Below are positions 25,302-32,873 of a stretch of DNA of 64,000 bases, piece by piece; position 1 is the first letter of the stretch, and each line of letters opens with the position of its first letter. The notes under the pieces were generated by a model that saw only the letters and a program-made list of their open reading frames with translations, was not told where the DNA came from and did not search any database. The DNA is from Sphingomonas sp. BAUL-RG-20F-R05-02 (lineage in GTDB: Bacteria > Pseudomonadota > Alphaproteobacteria > Sphingomonadales > Sphingomonadaceae): contig NZ_JAKNQH010000004.1 of the NCBI RefSeq assembly GCF_022662305.1, forward strand, positions 186,001 to 250,000. The letters are read 5' to 3'. The position numbers and the translations under genes were made by a program.

Positions 25302-25813
25302 TGGCGACCCCTAAAGTACGCGGGCTGGCGCGGTTCCGCAGGCTGTTGCGCCGGGTGCCGGACGCGGTTCGCGGCGAACTACTCGTCGAACTGCGCGTAA
25401 CCGGGCGACAAATCGCCCAGGCGATGCGGGCAAAGGCGCCGAGCAAGTCCGGCGCGCTTCGCGCCGGGATCGATGAGAAGGTGCTGCCGACCTCGCTGCG
25501 GTTGCAGATTGGGTTGCTTGGCACCCGGCGCGGCCGGGCGAGCCTCTTCTATGGCCGCATACAGGATCTCGGCCGGCGCGAGCAGGTAGTGACGGTGCAG
25601 CGTCGTCGCCGCGTCGCTGGTCGGCTTCGTACCGCGCACGGCCGCAAGCGGTCTGAGGATATCGCGAGCACGTACCTGATGAGGGTCCGCGCAATGGCGC
25701 CGAAGCGCTTCATCACCGGGCGGTTCCCGGATCTACGGGCCACCCTGAACAGAAACCTGCGCGGGATCTTGACCCGCACCCTTGGACAGATTGCCGGAGG
25801 TAGTGATGAGTAA
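25301..25813 (+). CDS. HK97 gp10-like tail-completion protein
   Basis: A 170-aa, strongly basic protein of the HK97-gp10 family. The family core is seen in LRVTGRQIAQAMRAKAPSKSGALRAGI and the C-terminal MAPKRFITGRFPDLRATLNRNLR. These proteins finish the head-tail joint. ATG 25301 overlaps the previous stop. Confidence 0.8.
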   Translation: MATPKVRGLARFRRLLRRVPDAVRGELLVELRVTGRQIAQAMRAKAPSKSGALRAGIDEKVLPTSLRLQIGLLGTRRGRASLFYGRIQDLGRREQVVTVQRRRRVAGRLRTAHGRKRSEDIASTYLMRVRAMAPKRFITGRFPDLRATLNRNLRGILTRTLGQIAGGSDE

Positions 25814-26195
25814 AGCGAAGTCCTTCGTCGAAAAGGCCACCTTCGATGCGCTGAGTGAGGCGATCACGGGTGCGACCGTCTGGCAGGATGCGCCGGAGAA
25901 CGCGCCGGGCGATGTCGTGATCATCGGCGACATGAAGAGCTTCGGCTTGGGCGCGAAGGGCAATACGGACGATCGCCGCGTCTCGATCAGCATCGTGACG
26001 ATCGTGGAGGCCGAAGAACGCGCCCCGCTGCTCGCGCTGCAAGAGCAGATCGAAACTGCGCTCGATGGCGCTGAGATCGAGGTCAACGGCTGGACGCTCG
26101 CCTTCGGGTTCGAGGATGATGATGCCGTGTTGAGCGAGGATGGCGCCACGTACACCGGCATCACCAGTTTCGGCGTGCAGGTGTTTGCACCCTAA
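25806..26195 (+). CDS. Tail terminator protein, DUF3168 type
   Basis: A 129-aa protein from ATG 25806, overlapping the upstream gene by eight bases. It shows the DUF3168 pattern: a short N-terminal helix, WQDAPENAPGDVVIIGDM, then RRVSISIVTIVEAEERAPLLALQEQIETALDG and a final strand pair. Members cap the distal end of the tail tube. A clear intrinsic terminator follows. Confidence 0.82.
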   Translation: MSKAKSFVEKATFDALSEAITGATVWQDAPENAPGDVVIIGDMKSFGLGAKGNTDDRRVSISIVTIVEAEERAPLLALQEQIETALDGAEIEVNGWTLAFGFEDDDAVLSEDGATYTGITSFGVQVFAP

Positions 26196-26219
26196 GTATT
26201 CCGCAAGTTTAACCACCCC

Positions 26220-26246
26220 GCCGCGCCTCGCCAGCGCGGCTTTTTC
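26220..26246 (+). terminator. Intrinsic terminator inside the tail module
   Basis: GCCGCGC and GCGCGGC form a 7-bp GC stem with a 7-nt loop, followed by TTTTTC. This is the best intrinsic terminator in the structural operon. It sits just before the tail tube gene, so tail genes either have their own promoter or depend on antitermination. Confidence 0.7.
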
Positions 26247-26263
26247 GTATGGGAGAAGCAACG

Positions 26264-26689
26264 ATGGCGAAGAAGCTCGCGAATAATTATCGACTGTTCT
26301 TGCAGTCATCCACGGTTGGAACGTTCAACCAGCCGGCCGGGCAGGGCAATCTCACCCGCGACGGCGGGAAGAACTTCTCGTCGAACGCGACGAAGGATCA
26401 GGAAGGCGTTGACACACAGCAGCCGGGCCTGCGCACGATCACGCTGAAGCAGGATCTTGTGCCGGATCTGCCCGACGCGAACGGCTACACGCGCATGGAG
26501 ACGCTTCATCAGTCCGACGCGACCGAAGTGTATCAGATCCGCAAGAAGCCGTTCAGCACCGCTGACGTGGTGTTCGAGTGCCTGATGTACACCAGCCTCG
26601 ACAATGCATCGTTCAACCAAGGCGAGAGCGTGAAGGTCGGGGTTAGCCTCGTCCCGGCCGCGCAGCCAACCGTCGACGCCCTCGGTTAA
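26264..26689 (+). CDS. Phage major tail tube protein
   Basis: A 141-aa protein from ATG 26264 with GGGAGAA upstream. The strand-rich order NYRLFLQSSTVG, FSSNATKDQEGVDTQQPGLRTITLK, then YQIRKKPFSTADVVFECLMYTSLDNASFNQGESVKVGVSLVPAA fits the siphovirus tail tube fold. Its place between tail terminator and tail chaperones is standard. It follows a terminator hairpin, consistent with separate high expression. Confidence 0.8.
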   Translation: MAKKLANNYRLFLQSSTVGTFNQPAGQGNLTRDGGKNFSSNATKDQEGVDTQQPGLRTITLKQDLVPDLPDANGYTRMETLHQSDATEVYQIRKKPFSTADVVFECLMYTSLDNASFNQGESVKVGVSLVPAAQPTVDALG

Positions 26690-26701
26690 GGAGTAACCAA
26701 G

Positions 26702-26980
26702 TTGATCAAGATCAATGGTCACGATCTGAAGACGAGCAAGCCTTCGGATCTCGACGCCAGCCTGATCGAGGCGACCGGCTGCTCTTCGGCGGAAGTCGAG
26801 AAGCTACTTGGCAGCGGCCCGGATCGGGCAGCACGCGCCTTGCGTCCGTTCCTCGCGGACGACGTTCTGCCGGGCGGTGATCTGGCGGCAGCGATCGCGG
26901 CCGACAGCGGCGCGCTCGATCAGATCCGCACGCTCTATGCGCCCGCTCCCGCGAGCGAGCCAAAGAAGGGTGACGCGTAA
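26702..26980 (+). CDS. Small tail-assembly protein (92 aa)
   Basis: TTG start at 26702 with a strong AAGGAG six bases upstream. It is a helical protein, with IEATGCSSAEVEKLLGSGPDRAARALRPFLADDVLP in the centre. Position between tube and the GTA-gp10-like gene suggests a tail-assembly chaperone subunit. Its stop overlaps the next start. Confidence 0.65.
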   Translation: MIKINGHDLKTSKPSDLDASLIEATGCSSAEVEKLLGSGPDRAARALRPFLADDVLPGGDLAAAIAADSGALDQIRTLYAPAPASEPKKGDA

Positions 26981-27423
26981 TGGCGGACGTTGCAGATGCG
27001 CCGGCTGGACCGGTGGTCGGCGATCGCGGCGAACTGGCCTTGCTGCTCGATGGAGCGCAGCTGGGCCTCCGGCCGACGTTCGAGGCGATTGATGCGATCG
27101 AAGCCTCGACCGGGCAGGGACTGATCGATCTCGCGCGCATGGCGCTCGCCGGCAAGATGTCGCTGAGCGTCACGTCCCAGATCGCGGCCGAGTGCATTCG
27201 TGCATGGGGCCGTGAGACGGGCGACAAGGGCGCTGCGGGCGCCAATGCGCGCCGCATCGCCAATCTGATCCTCGACAGCGAAGGCGGCTTCCACGCCGCG
27301 TTGCAGACGGTTGCGGCGATGCTCTCGCTTGCCACGACCGGCGGTTACAACTCGTCGGGGGAAATGAAGCCGTCGACGACGATGACGACGACGACGACGG
27401 AGAAAGCCCCCGTCGACGGCTGA
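26980..27423 (+). CDS. Tail assembly chaperone, gene-transfer-agent gp10 type
   Basis: A 147-aa protein with the GTA-gp10 family core GELALLLDGAQLGLRPTFEAIDAIEASTGQGLIDLARMALAGK. The C-terminus is a low-complexity Thr run encoded by a GAC/ACG repeat. It is followed at an ATGA-type overlap (TGATG) by a 40-aa partner, the same two-gene arrangement as in rhodobacterial gene transfer agents. Confidence 0.78.
   Translation: MADVADAPAGPVVGDRGELALLLDGAQLGLRPTFEAIDAIEASTGQGLIDLARMALAGKMSLSVTSQIAAECIRAWGRETGDKGAAGANARRIANLILDSEGGFHAALQTVAAMLSLATTGGYNSSGEMKPSTTMTTTTTEKAPVDG
27373..27399 (+). repeat. GAC-type trinucleotide repeat in the tail chaperone gene
   Basis: About nine near-perfect GAC/ACG units encode Ser-Thr-Thr-Met-Thr-Thr-Thr-Thr-Thr. 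Length changes of three bases would keep the frame, so variation is tolerated. It lies close to the 3' end of the gene, where tail chaperones of other phages have frameshift sites. Confidence 0.7.
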
Positions 27424-27545
27424 TGGGTGTCGCGGCCGCTGCGCTGGGGTGGCGGCCGCGCGAGTTCTGGGCGAGCACCCCTTCGGAGTTCTGGGCGGCA
27501 ATCCGCGCCTATGAGCGGATGCATTGCGTGCCGGAGGGCACGTAG
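27423..27545 (+). CDS. Small phage tail assembly chaperone (GTA rcc01693 type, 40 aa)
   Basis: ATG 27423 overlaps the upstream stop. The 40 residues include ALGWRPREFWASTPSEFWAA and end IRAYERMHCVPEGT, matching the short W-x-P-x-x-F-W-x-x-T-P-x-E pattern of the small GTA-type tail chaperone. It replaces the frameshift product used by lambda-like phages. The gene is too short for most gene finders. Confidence 0.72.
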   Translation: MGVAAAALGWRPREFWASTPSEFWAAIRAYERMHCVPEGT

Positions 27546-27583
27546 GAACGCGGCGATCGCCGCTACATGTAAGAGGACGCGGC

Positions 27584-30500
27584 ATGGCCGATCAAACCGA
27601 ACGCCTGTTGCTTCAGGTGGACGCGGCGACGGAATTGCTGCGCCGTCACCTTGCCGAAGGCGAGCAGCCGCTAGACCGGTTCGAGGCGCGTGCCCGCAAG
27701 ATGGGCGAGAACGTCGACCGCGCGATCGGCGACATGGGGAAGCGCTTCAGCACTTTCGGTGCTCTTGCCGAAAGCGCGGCCGATCGCGCGCAGAAGTCGT
27801 TCGAGTCGAGCTTCAGCCAAGCGCAGCGGCTCGCGGCCACGGCCGTTAAGGGTCCGACGATCGAAGGCCGGGTGAACCTCGGCGCCGACGATATCCGCGC
27901 CGGGGCAGCTGCCGCGCAGGAACAGGCCCGCGCCTTCGCCCTGATCGGCGAAGCGGCCGAGCGCACTGCGATCGAGACGCGTGACACCAGCGAGGCAACG
28001 CGCCTGTTCATTGCCGCCACCTCGGCGTCGCGGATCGAGGCTGAGCAAAAGGCTGCGGCGCTGCTCGCTGAGGCTGGCGCGCTCGAACGCGTCGAGATCG
28101 AGTTGCTACAGAGTGCCGAAGCAACCGAACTGTTCGTCAATAAGCACAAGCGCATTGCCGAGGCTGCGGCCGAAGAGCAGCGCCTCGCCGCCAGTTCGGC
28201 CGAGGCGGCGCGCGAACAGCGCAGCCTAGCGTCCTCGGCAGACGCCCTTCGCGCCTCAATCGACCCGATGTACGCGGCGCAACAGCGCTTCGACGCGGAA
28301 CTCACGCGGGCCGATGCGCTGCTTGCGGCCGGCTCGATCTCGACGCGTGAGTACGAAGCGGCGGTGCGTCTCGCCACGGCCGCGTTGCAGACGCATGCGG
28401 CGCAGGTGACCGGCGTTGCCGATCGGCAGCGTGCGCTTGCGGCGACTGCGGCGGAGGCGGCTCGCAATGAGCGTGCGCTCGCCTCCGCTGCGGATCTGCT
28501 CCGTTCCGAGCTTGATCCAATGTACGCGGCGCAGAAGCGGTTTGACGACGAATTGAACCGCGCCGACGCATTGCTGCGCGCCGGCACGATCCACCAGCGC
28601 GAGTATGATGCGGCAGTGTCGCAGGCGCGTGCCAATCTCTACGCGCACGCGCAGGCCGTCGCCGGCAGCACTGGCGCCACCACACGGCTGACGAGCAGCC
28701 AAGGCGCCTTGCGTGCCGCTATGACGGGTGTGTCCTATCAGGTGCAGGACACGTTCACCCAGATCAGCATGGGTGCGAACATCCTGAATGTGGTTGCCAT
28801 TCAAGGCGGGCAGCTGGCCGGGCAGTTTGCCAACATCGAAGGGAAGGCCGGCAACTTCGCGCGCTTCATGATCGGGCCGTATGGTCTAGCCATAACCGCC
28901 GCGTTGCTGATCACCGGGCCGCTGGTAAGCAAGATCTTCGACCTCGGCAGCGAACTCGACAAGGCGGTCGACAAGCAGAAGAAAGATGCCGAGGCGACCG
29001 ACATCGCGCGCCGCGCCAAACTGCTCTTCTCGACCAGCTTGGACGGTGTGACGGCCGCTTTGCGCGATCAGGATGAGGCGCTGCGGAAAACCGCCGAGAA
29101 CGAGCGTAGCGCGGCCGAGCGCGCCAACATTGCCGCCAAGTCGAAGCGTGATGAAGCGTTGGCGATCCGGCAGGCGACAGCCGCTCGTTTGGCCGATGCT
29201 GTATCGCAGGCGCAAGCCTTCCAACGTGCTGCATTGGCGGAACAGCAGCACGGGAAGGGCGACGGCGCGACGTTCGCGGCTCAGATCGCGGACGCCAGAG
29301 TAAACGGGCTGCAAGACCAACTGGCGAAAGCCAACGAACAGGTCACCAAGGCTGAGCGTGAGTTAAACGTCAGTCGCGTTGATCTCGCGGCTGAGCAGGC
29401 CGCAACCGCCATCGATCCCGTCAAAGCCGTTACCAAGCTCTATGACGATCGGATCAAGGCGCTGAAGGATCAGCAGCGCGAAGAGGCGCGGCTCGGCGCC
29501 GTTGTCGGCGCGCAGTCAAAGCAGCGCCTGCAAGAGTTGGAAGCGCAGAAGAAGGCGGCGATCGACGCCGCGCAGGCGAAGGTTGCCGCAGCCAAGCGGA
29601 CGGCGAGCGGTTCGGGCAATAACCAGCTGGGGCGTGAAATCAGCGTCTCTGAAGCGCGCGCGATCGTTGCCAGCATTGGCGGCACTGTCACCAGCGGCTT
29701 GCGCACGCATGCCGATCAGGAGCGGATCTACGCCGACAAGCTGGCTGGCCGGCATGCTGGCCCGGTCGCGGTTCCCGGCACGAGTGATCACGAACGCGGG
29801 CAGGCGGTCGACATCGCATATGGTCCTGGCATCACGATCGCCAAGATCCGGGAGGCGTTCGCAAAGCAGGGCGTGGCGCTCCGGCAGATCCTAGACGAGC
29901 CGGCGCAGCATGTTTTCCACGTCGCCTTCGGCAAGAAAGGCGCGTCACAGGAGAGCGTCGACAAGAAAGAAGAGGCGGCACGGGTCAAAAAGATCAACGA
30001 TGATCTCGCGTACAATCAGGAAGAGAAGATCGCGCAAAAGCGACTGACTGAGGCGACCCGGCATTCCGCGCTGACGGAGGAACAGCGTGATCAGGCGATC
30101 CGCGACGATATCAACGATCAGGCCGATGCCGAGAACCGCCGCATTGCCGGCGAACTGGACGAAGGCAAGATCAGCAAGGCGCAGGCCGATCACCTGAAGG
30201 CCTTGAATGAAGGCACCCGAACGCAGCAGCTGGCGAACGCCAAAGCCGATGCTGGATTTCGCAAACTGAGCGAAACCTTCGAGGCGCAACAGGACGACTT
30301 GCAATCACGTCTCGCCATGCTTCGCATAAGCGAAGATATGGCGGTCACCGAAGCCGATCGCCGTAAAGTCTCGCGCGAAATCCTCGATATCGAGCAGGAG
30401 TTGCGGCGCAAAGCGCTCGAACGCGAACGCGACACGTCGCAAGATCCGGCGGTTGTGCAGCGGGCGAAAACCTCGCTGGCGAAGCTGCCGGCGCTGGACA

Positions 30501-31258
30501 AGGCCGAAGACCAGCAACTCGACAAGCGTAACGCCGGGCCGCTCGATCAGTACAAAGATCGCTTGAAGCAGAACGTCGGCGACATCAACGAGTCGCTCCA
30601 GCGCGTCGCGGCTAACGGGCTGGGGCGGTTCGAGGATGCGGCGTCGTCGGCGATCGGCAGCGCCGTGACGAACTTCCTGCACCTGAAGGGCGTCGTCGGC
30701 GAAGTGGCGTCGAGCGTGATCTCCGATCTCGCGCGGATCGCGGCCGAGAAGCTGATCCTTAGCGCTTTCGGCGGTAGCTTCCTCGGCCTCAAGATCGGTA
30801 ACGTGCCGGGCCACGCGACAGGCGTGGTGCCGGGCTTCGCGGACGGGATCATTCGCGGACCCGGTACGGGCACGTCGGATAGCATCCTCGGCCACATGGA
30901 AGGCAAGGGGCTGATCCGCGTCTCGAACGGGGAGTCGATCCTCACGGCTGCGGCGACACAGGCCAATGCGCCTTGGCTCCGCGCCATGAACCGGGGGCTG
31001 AAGCTGCCGGCGTTCGCCACGGGCGTTGTCCCGAACCTGCGATCGCCGCAGCTGCCGGACCTGTCCGCAGGCAATCGCGGGCAGCGTCTCGCGGTCGACC
31101 TACATGCGAAGGTCGATGCGTCCGAGGATCTGAACGTGAAGATCCAGAGCGTTGCGGCGCGAACGGTCGGCGCCGCAGCGGAGCCGATTATGTTGGGTGC
31201 GAAGACGAAGACGATCCGGGCGCTCAATCGCCCGGTGCTGCCGGGAGGGTGGGGCTGA
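27584..31258 (+). CDS. Tail tape measure protein with M15 peptidase-like domain
   Basis: This 1224-aa protein sets tail length. ATG 27584 has AAGAGGA upstream. Residues about 30-370 are long Ala/Glu/Arg coiled coils with an internal near-repeat (SSADALRASIDPMYAAQQRFD and ASAADLLRSELDPMYAAQKRFD), then a hydrophobic stretch (about 435-455). Residues about 685-785 form a VanY/M15-like domain: VTSGLRTHADQERIY, GTSDHERGQAVDIAYG, HVFHVAFG, giving the metal ligands His, Asp and His. The C-terminus is Gly-rich. Such domains help open peptidoglycan during DNA entry. Confidence 0.9.
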   Translation: MADQTERLLLQVDAATELLRRHLAEGEQPLDRFEARARKMGENVDRAIGDMGKRFSTFGALAESAADRAQKSFESSFSQAQRLAATAVKGPTIEGRVNLGADDIRAGAAAAQEQARAFALIGEAAERTAIETRDTSEATRLFIAATSASRIEAEQKAAALLAEAGALERVEIELLQSAEATELFVNKHKRIAEAAAEEQRLAASSAEAAREQRSLASSADALRASIDPMYAAQQRFDAELTRADALLAAGSISTREYEAAVRLATAALQTHAAQVTGVADRQRALAATAAEAARNERALASAADLLRSELDPMYAAQKRFDDELNRADALLRAGTIHQREYDAAVSQARANLYAHAQAVAGSTGATTRLTSSQGALRAAMTGVSYQVQDTFTQISMGANILNVVAIQGGQLAGQFANIEGKAGNFARFMIGPYGLAITAALLITGPLVSKIFDLGSELDKAVDKQKKDAEATDIARRAKLLFSTSLDGVTAALRDQDEALRKTAENERSAAERANIAAKSKRDEALAIRQATAARLADAVSQAQAFQRAALAEQQHGKGDGATFAAQIADARVNGLQDQLAKANEQVTKAERELNVSRVDLAAEQAATAIDPVKAVTKLYDDRIKALKDQQREEARLGAVVGAQSKQRLQELEAQKKAAIDAAQAKVAAAKRTASGSGNNQLGREISVSEARAIVASIGGTVTSGLRTHADQERIYADKLAGRHAGPVAVPGTSDHERGQAVDIAYGPGITIAKIREAFAKQGVALRQILDEPAQHVFHVAFGKKGASQESVDKKEEAARVKKINDDLAYNQEEKIAQKRLTEATRHSALTEEQRDQAIRDDINDQADAENRRIAGELDEGKISKAQADHLKALNEGTRTQQLANAKADAGFRKLSETFEAQQDDLQSRLAMLRISEDMAVTEADRRKVSREILDIEQELRRKALERERDTSQDPAVVQRAKTSLAKLPALDKAEDQQLDKRNAGPLDQYKDRLKQNVGDINESLQRVAANGLGRFEDAASSAIGSAVTNFLHLKGVVGEVASSVISDLARIAAEKLILSAFGGSFLGLKIGNVPGHATGVVPGFADGIIRGPGTGTSDSILGHMEGKGLIRVSNGESILTAAATQANAPWLRAMNRGLKLPAFATGVVPNLRSPQLPDLSAGNRGQRLAVDLHAKVDASEDLNVKIQSVAARTVGAAAEPIMLGAKTKTIRALNRPVLPGGWG

Positions 31259-31851
31259 TGCTGATTACCATGCCGGCAGCGCCGGTTCCGGCCAAGGTTG
31301 AGTGGAGCTTCGATCAGCCGGTGCAGGTCAACCGGAGTGAGTTCACCGGTAAACGTCGGGCGACGATCCTCTCCGCAGCCCCGCGTTGGTATGCTGCGGT
31401 CACACTTCCGGCGATCATCGGTGAAGACGGGGTGCTCGATTGGCGCGCGTTCGTCGTCGACTGTGACGGAGTGGCAAACAGCTTCCGCGTGATCGCGTGC
31501 GAACGCGATCAGATGGGGGGCAATCCGAACGTGGTGGTTTCGGGGGCCAACCAAGGCGGTCACGCGCTCGCAACCGCCGGCTGGGGCGATCCGGGACCGA
31601 AACTAAAGCGTGGTCAGTTCGTGACAATCGGCGACCAGCTGGTGATGCTCATGGCGCCTGTGATCGCTGATGCGAACGGGCGAGCTACCTTGAACTTCAA
31701 GGCATACCTGCGCCTGTCGCCTGCGGACGGCGCACAGATCGAGGTGAGGCGGCCTTACGCCGTCATGTCGATGAGCGATCCAAAGAACGGCTGGATCGTC
31801 GACGTTGGGCAAAACTACGCCGTTACCTTCCCATGTGAGGAAAGCTTCTAG
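31258..31851 (+). CDS. Distal tail protein (putative)
   Basis: A 197-aa β-rich protein: RSEFTGKRRATILSAAPRWYAAVTLP, then GQFVTIGDQLVMLMAPVIADANGRATLNFKAYLRL, and a final strand ending in PCEESF. Similar proteins follow the tape measure in many alphaproteobacterial siphophages and act at the tail tip. The ATG overlaps the tape-measure stop. The name is inferred mainly from position. Confidence 0.65.
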   Translation: MLITMPAAPVPAKVEWSFDQPVQVNRSEFTGKRRATILSAAPRWYAAVTLPAIIGEDGVLDWRAFVVDCDGVANSFRVIACERDQMGGNPNVVVSGANQGGHALATAGWGDPGPKLKRGQFVTIGDQLVMLMAPVIADANGRATLNFKAYLRLSPADGAQIEVRRPYAVMSMSDPKNGWIVDVGQNYAVTFPCEESF

Positions 31852-32438
31852 TGGACAGCAGGCCAGATGCCGCAGCGAACGCCGCGCTTGCGGCCGACGT
31901 GCGGCGCCCGGTGACGTTCTGCTTCCTCGATCTCGCGAGCGGGCCGATCTACGTCACGAACGCGCCGTACAGCTTCACGTTCGCCGGCACAGGTGACGAG
32001 GATCTCGACGGCAAAACCTTCGCCGCGGTTGATCCGCGCTTCGTCTCGGTCGGCCCGGTCAAGGCGCAGGAAGGCGGTTCCGATACGCTCGTGCTGACGC
32101 TTTCCGGCCTTGCCGGCGTCGACGACGAGATGATGACCGAACTTGGCGATCGCACGAACTATTCGGGCCGCGACTGCCGGCTCTGGCGGGCGATGCTCAA
32201 TCCGCAGGATCTGACCCGGATCGGCGCGATATGGTCCTACTTTACCGGCTACATGTCGGTGCCGAAGATTGTCGGCGATCGGACGAGTCAAACCGTGCAG
32301 CTGAGCGTCGAAACCTACCTCGCGTTTTTCGGGCAAGCCTCGAACCGCACGTATCTCGACCAACAGAGTTACGATCCCGGCGATCGCTCGGCCGAACTGG
32401 CGATCGCGATCGCCAACGGCGCTAACAAACGCACCTGA
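31851..32438 (+). CDS. Tail-tip protein, DUF2163-like
   Basis: A 195-aa β-rich protein with GTG start at 31851, overlapping the upstream stop by one base. VTFCFLDLASGPIYVTNAPYSFTFAG and the ISVGPVKAQEGG-type strand resemble the gene-transfer-agent gp13/DUF2163 N-terminal region. It lies immediately before the peptidase-like gene, as in GTA tails. The family link is tentative. Confidence 0.6.
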   Translation: MDSRPDAAANAALAADVRRPVTFCFLDLASGPIYVTNAPYSFTFAGTGDEDLDGKTFAAVDPRFVSVGPVKAQEGGSDTLVLTLSGLAGVDDEMMTELGDRTNYSGRDCRLWRAMLNPQDLTRIGAIWSYFTGYMSVPKIVGDRTSQTVQLSVETYLAFFGQASNRTYLDQQSYDPGDRSAELAIAIANGANKRT

Positions 32439-32447
32439 AAGACGCCC

Positions 32448-32870
32448 ATGTATCGCAAGCCCGATTGGGATGCGCGGCTTGCCGCGTATCTCGAACCCCT
32501 CCGCACGCGTACCTTCGAGTGGGGCGCGCATGATTGCTGCACCTTCGCGGCCGGGGCGGTCGAGGCAATGACCGGCGTCGATCCGATGCCGGAGTTCCGG
32601 GGCCGCTACTCGACCGCGATCGGCTCGGCTCGCGCGCTCACCCGGTTCGGCAAGGGTTCGTTGGAAAAGACGCTCGACGCCAAGTTCGAGGGCGTGTCGG
32701 CCGCGCTCGCGCATCGCGGCGACATTTTGATGTCGGGCGGGGCGCTCGGGATCTGTTGGGGTGCAGCGCTGATCGCTGTGGGTGTTGAAGGTCAACGGGA
32801 AGGTCTGGTGATGATCGAGCGTCGTCGCTGGACCGATGCGCGCGCGTGGCGCGTGCAGTTCGGGTTCTGA
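32448..32870 (+). CDS. NlpC/P60-like tail peptidase (DUF6950 type)
   Basis: A 140-aa protein with the Cys-peptidase entry motif FEWGAHDCCTFAAGAVEAMTG (catalytic-type Cys near residue 30) and the later strand region LAHRGDILMSGG. It resembles the short NlpC-like or DUF6950 proteins placed before the tail-tip J protein in lambdoid and GTA tails, expected to cut peptidoglycan at entry. The second catalytic His is not certain. Confidence 0.7.
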   Translation: MYRKPDWDARLAAYLEPLRTRTFEWGAHDCCTFAAGAVEAMTGVDPMPEFRGRYSTAIGSARALTRFGKGSLEKTLDAKFEGVSAALAHRGDILMSGGALGICWGAALIAVGVEGQREGLVMIERRRWTDARAWRVQFGF

Positions 32871-32873
32871 GCG

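Noticed and set aside
27360..27545. Programmed frameshift between the two tail chaperone genes
   Set aside because: No slippery heptamer is seen, and the second gene has its own ATG in a TGATG overlap, as in GTA clusters.
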